Under the pieces are notes generated by a model that worked only from the letters and a program-made list of their open reading frames with translations, was not told where the DNA came from and searched no databases. A stretch of 64,000 nt of DNA from contig NC_006039.1 of assembly GCF_000002515.2 (NCBI RefSeq), positions 1,302,001 to 1,366,000 of the forward strand, in the 5' to 3' direction. Origin of the DNA: Kluyveromyces lactis. Lineage: Eukaryota > Ascomycota > Saccharomycetes > Saccharomycetales > Saccharomycetaceae. The first letter of the stretch is position 1; each line of letters opens with the position of its first letter. Both the position numbers and the translations under genes were made by a program. Shown here piece after piece: positions 39,570 through 47,180 of this stretch.

Positions 39570-41270
39570 ATGAGTGCAGATTGTTCCGTTGGATCAAATC
39601 CTCTCGCGCAGTTGAATAAACATGCCCAGCAGAATCCTGCTCTGAGACAAGTGGGGTATCAAAATCCGGCCAGTAATGTTGCTCAAAACTTCAAAACTCA
39701 TGTGAATGAAGTATCCAATGCAAATCGTTTTCAAATGGACCAGTTTATGAACAGGTCACCTGGTTTTTCTGATGGTCAGTTGGGAATGGCGCCTGTTCCT
39801 AGTGCTATTCTTTCGCATGGTCCTCGTTTTGGACTAAAGAAACAAGATAGTGGAAGCAGTAATATGTCAGCAGGCGATACAGCTCAGCATTCCAGGAGCT
39901 GGGGTAATGAATTTAATAGCAGATCTCCTCAACAGGGTTTAGCCAGCAGAGTCAATAATGTTGAAAGAATAAGCAACACAAATTCTATGAGTTCATACAG
40001 GCCTGGCATGTCCCGGATCGGGAGGCCGATGATGCATACAGGTATTTCTTCATTACATAATTATTCTCACATGTCTCAGCAAACACCGCAAATGTCCAGT
40101 GATGATGGTGTTCTCGCTGACAAGCAGTGGAATGAGCAGTTTGAAGCCTTGGAGAAGGCTGTGGCTGAAAATTTGACCATGGAGGACAATAAAGAGGAAA
40201 CCAAGGAGGAGATAGTAGTGGAGGATGGATATCAAGCAGACTTCCAAGAAGTCTGGGATAAGTTACAAGCGGAGACGGCTGATAATAATTTGGAAACAAG
40301 TGATTCTCAATGGGAGAAAGATTACGCTCGCTATATGACTGGTAAAGCAACACATATTCCACCTTACAGATTTGATAATGATAACCAATACATGCATAAT
40401 CCAAATGCCTATGAAATTGGATGTATCCTAATGGAAAATGGGGCGAAGCTAAGTGAAGCTGCATTGGCTTTCGAAGCTGCTGTGCAAGAAGACCCCGCGC
40501 ATGTAGATGCATGGTTAAAGCTTGGATTGGTTCAAACACAAAACGAAAAAGAAATGAATGGTATTAGTGCGCTTGAGCAATGTTTAAGCCTAGACCCCAC
40601 TAATCAGCAGGCACTCATGACAATTTCTATCAGTTATATTAATGAGGGATATGATCTGACCGCTTTCAGCATGCTCAACAGATGGCTAGATAGTAAGTAC
40701 CCTGAGTTAACACGCTCCCCTACCATTGATGAGGCCAATATCGATAGGTTTAATTTGAGCAAACAAGTAATCACGAAGTATTTGCAAGTAGCTAACGCCT
40801 TGCCTCAGGTGGATCCAGAAGTTCAGCTCGGTTTGGGAACGCTTTTCTATGCCAATGAAGAGTTTGGTAAGACAATTGACTGTTTCCGCACCGCATTAGA
40901 AGTCAATCCAAATGACGAATTAATGTGGAACCGTTTGGGAGCCTCTTTGGCCAATTCAAACCGTAGCGAAGAAGCTATCCAGGCATACCACAAGGCCCTT
41001 GCCTTGAAACCGTCTTTTGTGAGAGCTCGTTATAACTTGGCCATTTCGTCAATGAATATTGGCTGTTATAAAGAGGCTGCAGAGTCTCTGCTCTCTGCTC
41101 TATCTATGCATGAAGTAGAGAATGTTCCAATTACTGGATCAGTCGTGCAATCTAACAATATTCTGGAGACCTTAAAGCGTTCCTTTGTCGCCATGGATAG
41201 GAGAGATTTGCTAGAAAAAGTCATGCCGGGCATGGATCTACAGCAATTTCGTAATGAGTTTAACTTCTGA
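39570..41270 (+). CDS. PEX5: Peroxisomal PTS1 import receptor Pex5
   Basis: A 566-residue receptor for proteins with C-terminal SKL-type signals, matching Pex5 (YDR244W, 612 residues). The N-terminus has the conserved cysteine (Cys5 in SADCSVGSNPLAQLNKH) used for monoubiquitination and recycling. Diaromatic WxxxF-type motifs that bind Pex13/Pex14 are visible (WNEQF, and the related VWDKL and QWEKDY). From about residue 277 the protein consists of TPR repeats (for example ALAFEAAVQEDPAHVDAWLKLG and WNRLGASLANSNRSEEAI). Confidence 0.96.
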   Translation: MSADCSVGSNPLAQLNKHAQQNPALRQVGYQNPASNVAQNFKTHVNEVSNANRFQMDQFMNRSPGFSDGQLGMAPVPSAILSHGPRFGLKKQDSGSSNMSAGDTAQHSRSWGNEFNSRSPQQGLASRVNNVERISNTNSMSSYRPGMSRIGRPMMHTGISSLHNYSHMSQQTPQMSSDDGVLADKQWNEQFEALEKAVAENLTMEDNKEETKEEIVVEDGYQADFQEVWDKLQAETADNNLETSDSQWEKDYARYMTGKATHIPPYRFDNDNQYMHNPNAYEIGCILMENGAKLSEAALAFEAAVQEDPAHVDAWLKLGLVQTQNEKEMNGISALEQCLSLDPTNQQALMTISISYINEGYDLTAFSMLNRWLDSKYPELTRSPTIDEANIDRFNLSKQVITKYLQVANALPQVDPEVQLGLGTLFYANEEFGKTIDCFRTALEVNPNDELMWNRLGASLANSNRSEEAIQAYHKALALKPSFVRARYNLAISSMNIGCYKEAAESLLSALSMHEVENVPITGSVVQSNNILETLKRSFVAMDRRDLLEKVMPGMDLQQFRNEFNF

Positions 41271-41846
41271 TAATGCAACGCAGCGAATAGTCTTTGTTTG
41301 ATAGGACCATCCTCATATTCATAATGAATTGATCTTTCACCAAGTTTTGCGGAAAAATACATTCGCATAATTAATTACAAGCATTTAGTCGCATATATGT
41401 AGTCGTCATTCGATTGTATTCCTCAACGAATAGTGCAGAGGTCCATGCTCACGATCAGTGTACCAGTCAAAGTGTTATGGTAAGCTGTCGCGGTATCTAG
41501 AGACAGATTGCGATTCTATCATTTCTACCGGGTAACATTTTCTTGTTTTGGATTTCTTCATTTTAAAGCGAGTTGCAAGAATTTGAAGTAATGTCAACAG
41601 AGTAAAAATATATGTTCTCTATAGATAAACTCCAGAGTAGTACAAAACAATCATTTACTGGTTGTTGTTTGTGTATCTAAGTGATTTCGTTAGTACTTCA
41701 ATACGTTAAGGAAATATAGTGTGACTGCTTGGAGCAGAAAATACTATTGATCGCGTTTTGCTGTTTTTCTGAGGCATCCAACTTGATCCGATTTATTGTA
41801 TATTGTACGTGAACGAGAGACCAGTCAGAAAATCTAGATAGGATCA
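41271..41846. other. PEX5-MNN10 intergenic region
   Basis: A 576-bp spacer upstream of MNN10 with a Reb1-type CGGGTAA at 41529-41535. No gene is seen. Confidence 0.55.
41529..41535 (+). promoter_or_regulatory. Reb1-type site upstream of MNN10
   Basis: CGGGTAA, 312 bp before the MNN10 ATG. Confidence 0.4.
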
Positions 41847-42842
41847 ATGACTTCGAGTACACCTTATGAGTACTCATACGAATTGGATGAGAAAAAGCCA
41901 TTAAATTTGGATTCCAATTACGTGTCGTCATTTTCAAAATATAAGAGGTACGTCCTATGGCTGTTTTCCATACTTTTCATATTATTTTGGTTAAGTGATT
42001 TCTCACTTGTTGCAGCTGAACCCAAGGTGGTGATAATTGTTGCTGTCAATAGTGGTGGCGGTGGTGTTTTAAAGTGGAAATCGGAACAAGAATGGGCTAT
42101 CGAGCGTATTTCTATCGAAAACAAACGTGCATACGCCAAAAGACATGGTTACGGATTGGTCATTAAAGATCAGGCACTATCAAAGAGATACTCCCATGAA
42201 TACAGAGAGGGCTGGCAAAAGGTTGATATAATGAAACAGACTATGAGGGAATTCCCCAATGCTGAATGGTTTTGGTGGTTAGACGTGGAAACTCTTATCA
42301 TGGAGCCCCAACTTTCTTTGGAAGAACATATCTTCGATAGACTAGATGAAATCGCAAACAAGACTTTGGAAGCTTTCAATCCTTTGCATATAGCTACCGA
42401 TGTGGCATATGTTGACTATTCACAACCGTCAGATATGTTAATTACACAGGACTGTGGTGGTTTTAATTTGGGTTCTTTCCTAATGAGAAACACTGAATGG
42501 ACTGAGCTTCTTCTCGATATATGGTGGGACCCAGTCGGATATGAACAAAAACATATGGTCTGGGAACATCGTGAACAAGACGCTTTAGAAGCATTGTATG
42601 CTAACGAACCTTGGATTAGAGAGAAGATCGCATTTCTACCACTAAGGCAGATCAATGCTTTCCCACCAGGTGCTTGTGCAGATTTCAAGTATGACTTGCG
42701 CTATTTCTATAACGAAAAGGAACATGACTTCGTTGTCAATATGGCTGGGTGTAACTTTGGTAGAGACTGCTGGGGTGAAATGCGCCAATACACTCAACTG
42801 ATGCAAACTCTTCACCGTAGATGGTACTCGATGTTCTTTTAG
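41847..42842 (+). CDS. MNN10: Golgi alpha-1,6-mannosyltransferase Mnn10
   Basis: A 331-residue type II Golgi membrane protein of glycosyltransferase family 34, matching Mnn10 (YDR245W, 393 residues). Mnn10 is part of the M-Pol II complex that lengthens the N-glycan mannan backbone. A short cytosolic tail is followed by a transmembrane segment (~31-50: RYVLWLFSILFILFWLSDF). The lumenal domain begins near residue 58 (KVVIIVAVNSGGGG). The metal-binding motif region is WFWWLDVETLIM, where Asp146-Val-Glu148 stands at the usual DxD position. Further motifs are QDCGGFNLGSFLMRN and HDFVVNMAGC. It is shorter than S. cerevisiae Mnn10, mainly at the N-terminus. Confidence 0.92.
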   Translation: MTSSTPYEYSYELDEKKPLNLDSNYVSSFSKYKRYVLWLFSILFILFWLSDFSLVAAEPKVVIIVAVNSGGGGVLKWKSEQEWAIERISIENKRAYAKRHGYGLVIKDQALSKRYSHEYREGWQKVDIMKQTMREFPNAEWFWWLDVETLIMEPQLSLEEHIFDRLDEIANKTLEAFNPLHIATDVAYVDYSQPSDMLITQDCGGFNLGSFLMRNTEWTELLLDIWWDPVGYEQKHMVWEHREQDALEALYANEPWIREKIAFLPLRQINAFPPGACADFKYDLRYFYNEKEHDFVVNMAGCNFGRDCWGEMRQYTQLMQTLHRRWYSMFF

Positions 42843-43200
42843 ATTCTCAATTTCCTTTTGTTTATCACTTCAGTTGTATTTCAAAAATTATGCACTGCTC
42901 CATTGTACTAATACTGTAAAATAAAAGGCGAAGGTACAAGAAGATCTTCGATAGAGTATCCCCTTTTATACTTTAATGCTTTCCCTTTCAACACCATTCT
43001 TCGTTGCCTTTCAAAGTCATTGTTTGAATATCGCATATTTAATACGTCTTTAATTTCAATTTTTATCGTGAACATTCATTGTACAAACTTCGATGCAAGA
43101 GTAATTGTAAACTTTTATTTACTCTGTATTGAATGAACTACTGTACATAATGGGGGTGATTGCTAAAAAATACAAGAATTGTCTTTATAACGGATTTAAA
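42843..43200. other. MNN10 / DBP3 convergent intergenic region
   Basis: A 358-bp A+T-rich spacer between converging genes. It marks the junction between the chromosome-IV-like block and the DBP3-HNM1 block. No tRNA or repeat is seen at the junction. Confidence 0.6.
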
Positions 43201-44715
43201 TTAATCAAATGTAATCTTTTTTGGTTTCTTTGATAGGTCCACATCCTTGAAGAATGCACCGTACGCACTATGTTCCTTCTTCTTTGTGTGAGTACCGAAC
43301 TTCTTGAGCTCCTCAGGAACAGGTTGACCAGCACCATTTAAGACATTAACAAGGGCACCTGCAAGATGCTTTTCTTGCTCAGTGAACAATGTGTGTGCGG
43401 TACCGTATTGACCAGCACGACCGGTTCTACCAATTCTGTGAACGTAATCTTCTACTGTTAGAGGGAAAGTCAAATTGATAACGGTTTTCACGTTTGGGAT
43501 GTCTAAACCTCTGGCTGCCACATCAGTAGCTAAAAGTAAGTTACATTTTCCTGCTTTGAATTCATTCAAAGCTTGAGTTCTTTGCTGTTGAGAAAGATCA
43601 CCGTGAATGGCAGCAACATCGTAACCGTTGTATTTCAAGTTTCTTTCAACACGAGAGGCTTCCTTTTTGTACAAGGCAAATATCAAAACTTTGTCGTTCT
43701 TTGTTGGGCCTGAATGGTACTTCTTCAACAGTTCCAACAGTTTTTTTTCCTTTCTGAACGGATCCACAACTTCCACGATCTGAGTAATTCTTTTGTTTGC
43801 TGACAGTTCATCTCTGTTACCAATAGACACTTTAACCGGTTCACTCATGAAACTTGAAGCAAGTTCACGAACTTCTTTTGGCCATGTCGCGGTAAACATC
43901 AACGTTTGTCTAGAGGTGGATCTTGTTTGTCTAATGATTTTTTTGATATCTTCCTCAAAACCTTTTTCCAACATTCTGTCAGCTTCATCCAAGACCAGGT
44001 AGTTAACATGACTCAAATCAACAGAGCCTTCCTCTATTAGATCCAACAGTCTACCTGGAGTAGCAACAACGACTTGGGATCTCCTCAGATCTTCTCTTTG
44101 CTGATCCTTTGGAACACCACCGTATACGCAACAAGATCTTAAACCACACGCGTCAGTAAGAACAATCAAATTATCGTAAATTTGAGAGGCCAATTCTCTA
44201 GTTGGTGAGATAACAAGTACCTTGACGGAACTTGACTTGTCTCCTGATGTGACAATGTTGTTGATAGCTGGAACACCGAAAGCAAAAGTCTTACCCGAAC
44301 CAGTTTCAGCGATACCGATAACATCCTTACCAGCTAATAGATATGGCCAGGAAACAGCTTGAATTGGAGTTGGTTTTGGGAACTTAGAAATTTCCTTTTG
44401 AATCTGATCAATAAACGACACTTGGGAAAAGTCTAAATATGGTACAATATTGGAACCTGATGGGTCGCTAACTGTAACCTCATTTTCCTTCAAAAATTCA
44501 TCAATATCAGATTGAGAGGCAGAAGCAGCAAAGCTTTCAGTTTCTGATTTCTTATCCTTTTTCTCCTTCTTTTCTTTCTTCTCCTTCTTATCCTTCTTGT
44601 CTTTCTTGTCTTTCTTGTCTTTCTTGTCTTTCTTGTCCTTCTTCAATTTTTTCTTACTCTTCAACTCCTCATCTTCCACCTTTCTCTTCTTGTCCTTTAA
44701 TTCATCTTTTGACAT
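43201..44715 (-). CDS. DBP3: DEAD-box helicase Dbp3 (60S ribosome biogenesis)
   Basis: A 504-residue nucleolar DEAD-box protein matching Dbp3 (YGL078C, 523 residues), required for 27S pre-rRNA processing. The N-terminal ~58 residues are an extreme Lys-rich tail with tandem KKD then KKE repeats. Helicase motifs are AETGSGKT (~134), [19 protein letters not shown] (~241), [15 protein letters not shown] and [10 protein letters not shown]. The promoter has overlapping PAC cores and an RRPE. HNM1 follows on the same strand, as YGL077C follows YGL078C. Confidence 0.96.
   Translation of the reverse strand: MSKDELKDKKRKVEDEELKSKKKLKKDKKDKKDKKDKKDKKDKKEKKEKKEKKDKKSETESFAASASQSDIDEFLKENEVTVSDPSGSNIVPYLDFSQVSFIDQIQKEISKFPKPTPIQAVSWPYLLAGKDVIGIAETGSGKTFAFGVPAINNIVTSGDKSSSVKVLVISPTRELASQIYDNLIVLTDACGLRSCCVYGGVPKDQQREDLRRSQVVVATPGRLLDLIEEGSVDLSHVNYLVLDEADRMLEKGFEEDIKKIIRQTRSTSRQTLMFTATWPKEVRELASSFMSEPVKVSIGNRDELSANKRITQIVEVVDPFRKEKKLLELLKKYHSGPTKNDKVLIFALYKKEASRVERNLKYNGYDVAAIHGDLSQQQRTQALNEFKAGKCNLLLATDVAARGLDIPNVKTVINLTFPLTVEDYVHRIGRTGRAGQYGTAHTLFTEQEKHLAGALVNVLNGAGQPVPEELKKFGTHTKKKEHSAYGAFFKDVDLSKKPKKITFD
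44553..44645. repeat. In-frame tandem repeat encoding KKD/KKE units in DBP3
   Basis: A 9-bp unit (coding for Lys-Lys-Asp or Lys-Lys-Glu) is repeated about ten times. The central copies are nearly identical in DNA, read on the plus strand as repeated TTCTTGTCT. Copy-number variation between strains is likely. Confidence 0.85.
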
Positions 44716-44802
44716 TCTGGACTATTTGCTTGAGCTCTAATGGTTAAGTATCACTACTACTGCAGATTCTGCAATCATATCATTCGAAAGCACTTAAGTC
44801 AT

Positions 44803-44813
44803 CTCATCTCATC
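44803..44813 (-). promoter_or_regulatory. Overlapping PAC cores of DBP3
   Basis: Two overlapping CTCATC words (GATGAG in the DBP3 direction) lie inside a tandem TCATC repeat, 88 bp upstream of the ATG. They lack the full GC flank of the perfect PAC. Confidence 0.5.
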
Positions 44814-44828
44814 TCAGCTTTGTTATAT

Positions 44829-44838
44829 AAAATTTTCA
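44829..44838 (-). promoter_or_regulatory. RRPE of DBP3
   Basis: AAAATTTTCA (TGAAAATTTT on the minus strand), 15 bp beyond the PAC cores and 114 bp from the ATG. Confidence 0.55.
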
Positions 44839-45097
44839 ATAATCAAAAAACATTTCTTTTTACTGACGCCAGCTGAATTACAACAAGAGACAAATATATA
44901 ATTAATATAGCAACGGAGGATCCGTATAATTGATAATATATTCTCAATTAATTCCGATACAGCAGTACCTCAGTTCGTATATATCTAGTAACAATAATTC
45001 AAAAGACAATGCAAGTATTATATTTAGTAGGTATATTAAACAGGTGAATAAACGTTAAAAAAGACAAGAAACGAAATGCGATAGGAAGCAGTGTTTA

Positions 45098-46741
45098 TCA
45101 TTTAGCATCATAAGCATGGAAAGCTTCAGTTGTTACTGACTCCTGATTGCTATCGGTGTTTTCATCTTCTCTGATATAGAAAACTTTCTTTGCCTTAAAT
45201 TGCCAGAATCCTAAGTAGAATAATAGGAACCCAACAATGACGACTGATGCATAATTCATGTTATCTTTTGTCACTGGCATGACAGCTGGGAAACAGAAAA
45301 AGACTAAAGCGAAAAGATTCCAACCCAATAAAACGATATTGGAGAACGCTCCGAATTTTCCTAGCCAAAATGGGCCATGTTTAATATTACGTTTACGCGC
45401 CAACAGACATACGACCGGAACACTGTATGAGAACAATAAGAACGCAATACACCCAGTAATTAAAGAATTGAAAGCGGTGGTGGAAGCCATGTATAAGCAA
45501 CCCAATAGCGAAATCAAGGCACATGACAGCAAGTGCGCGTTCAATGGCACACCCAATTCAGGATCAATTTTAGCCCAGTATTTAGAGTATGGGATACCGT
45601 TGTCTCTAGCAAATGACCAACACAATCTTGCTTGCCATGTATGGCATGCAATAACACATCCAAATGAGGTGAAAAGGATGAGGCAACCCAACACTACAGC
45701 ACCTGGAGTAGATTTGGTAGCTTGACGGAAAATTTCCAAGATTGGCATTCCGGTATTGGATGAAGCAACAGCCTCTAGATCTTGTAAAGAGAAGAACATA
45801 GCGATGACGTAACTGAAAGAAGTAAGGAATCCAATGCCCACTGTACATAGAATAGAGATCGGAATCACTCTTTCAGGGTTTTCCACTTCAAAAGCCATGT
45901 GAGTGGCACAATCTAGACAAGAGAAGGACCATGCCGGGTTGATTAAACCGACAATGAAGGCAATGACTCCATTTTTCCAGCCAGTTTCGTTATAGAAAGT
46001 AGCAAAAACGAACTTGGCATCGTTATATTTACCATGGGAACAAGCTAGCACGGTCACTGTAATGGTGAAAAATGAAATCAATGAGATGTACAATGACGAT
46101 TGAGAAATGACTGGCAAAGCCTTACCAGAACAGTTGAACATCATCAAGAACAAGTGCAAGATTTGGAAACATACGAATACATGCCATCTCTTGACTTCAA
46201 AATCTGGATGGGTCAAAGCGTACATGCCTACCAATTCAGAAGCAACTGAAAGTGTGGTAGATGCACTAGAGAAAATCGCACCTGCCCATGCAAAAGAACC
46301 ACATAGATAAGCAGCTAGTCTTCTGTATTTTGGTGGAGCCAACTGCAACGACCACCAGAACTGACCACCAGCGTGTGGGAAAGCAGAAGACAACTCACCT
46401 AGAGTCACAGCAATACAGATAGAGATCAAGGCAATGATAATGATACCGTATACGACCATCATTGGACCACCAGAGTAGATACCAGTAACCATGGATACCG
46501 AGATACCAAACCAAGAATTCGTCAACCCGAACCCAACACCTAAAATCGACCATAGAGAGAATGATTTACGCAAATGACCTTCACCTGTACCACCGTACGC
46601 ATCGTAAGCATCTTTACTCGATATACTTTGTTCTTCTAGTTTACTCTCCTCATGAACAACATTTTTGATACCGTTATCCGAACTGTTATCGTTGAATCCA
46701 GTTGAAGATCCTGCCATCTCGGAATTAGATATCTCTCGCAT
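45098..46741 (-). CDS. HNM1: Choline permease Hnm1
   Basis: A 547-residue amino-acid/choline permease (APC superfamily) with about 12 membrane segments. It matches S. cerevisiae Hnm1/Ctr1 (YGL077C, 563 residues), the plasma-membrane choline and ethanolamine transporter. Near-identical blocks that I recall from Hnm1 are HLRKSFSLWSILGVGFGLTN, FVCFQILHLFLMMFNC, WSFSCLDCATHMAFEVENP and FGCVIACHTWQARLCWSFAR. UGA4 belongs to the same family, but sequence and the neighbour DBP3 favour HNM1. The start is the ATG at 46741; a TTG lies two codons earlier. A UAS-INO-type site lies 211 bp upstream. Confidence 0.92.
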   Translation of the reverse strand: MREISNSEMAGSSTGFNDNSSDNGIKNVVHEESKLEEQSISSKDAYDAYGGTGEGHLRKSFSLWSILGVGFGLTNSWFGISVSMVTGIYSGGPMMVVYGIIIIALISICIAVTLGELSSAFPHAGGQFWWSLQLAPPKYRRLAAYLCGSFAWAGAIFSSASTTLSVASELVGMYALTHPDFEVKRWHVFVCFQILHLFLMMFNCSGKALPVISQSSLYISLISFFTITVTVLACSHGKYNDAKFVFATFYNETGWKNGVIAFIVGLINPAWSFSCLDCATHMAFEVENPERVIPISILCTVGIGFLTSFSYVIAMFFSLQDLEAVASSNTGMPILEIFRQATKSTPGAVVLGCLILFTSFGCVIACHTWQARLCWSFARDNGIPYSKYWAKIDPELGVPLNAHLLSCALISLLGCLYMASTTAFNSLITGCIAFLLFSYSVPVVCLLARKRNIKHGPFWLGKFGAFSNIVLLGWNLFALVFFCFPAVMPVTKDNMNYASVVIVGFLLFYLGFWQFKAKKVFYIREDENTDSNQESVTTEAFHAYDAK

Positions 46742-47180
46742 CTTCAAAGAATATCCCTAATACTACCATCTATATAAAAATACGAAACAAGACACACAAT
46801 ATAAATAAACTACCAACTCATCTCATCTCATATTAACTAAAAACATATCAGTGTCCTTATATAGGATTTGGCAATTCCTCGAAATGCAGTTTTCTGGTTG
46901 TCTTTTATCTTTCCATTTTTCAAATCGTCTCGAAGACGAAGTTTTTCATGACATGTGAAAATTAAACCTCATTTGGCCCAAAATCCCACTTCCGTCTCCT
47001 AAAAGGAATTTCCTTTGCTTTATGGAATTGACATGGATTTAGTATAGATCGTGGATTTTGGATTAACTGGCAGAGTTATATGTGAAGTTAGTCTAGACAG
47101 GCTGGTTTATGTACATATATATATATATATACCTATCGGTGTGTTTCTTGAAGTGAGCGGAATAACACAGGTTAGGAGGC
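46742..47180. other. Divergent promoter, HNM1 / LEC1
   Basis: A 439-bp divergent spacer with a CTCATC tandem repeat (46817-46827), a UAS-INO-type site (46952-46961) and an AT dinucleotide run (47115-47131). Confidence 0.6.
46952..46961 (+). promoter_or_regulatory. UAS-INO (ICRE)-type site of HNM1
   Basis: CATGTGAAAA differs from the Ino2/Ino4 consensus CATGTGAAAT only in the last base and keeps the CATGTG core. HNM1 of S. cerevisiae is repressed by inositol and choline through this element. Confidence 0.65.

Larger units (their letters stand above)
44716..45097. other. DBP3 promoter, downstream of HNM1
   Basis: A 382-bp spacer holding the PAC-like and RRPE sites of DBP3; the rest is A+T-rich. 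Confidence 0.6.

Noticed and set aside
45098-46741. GABA permease UGA4.
   Set aside because: It is the same family and UGA4 is near this track (YDL210W), but long blocks agree with Hnm1 and the neighbour DBP3 is the S. cerevisiae neighbour of HNM1.
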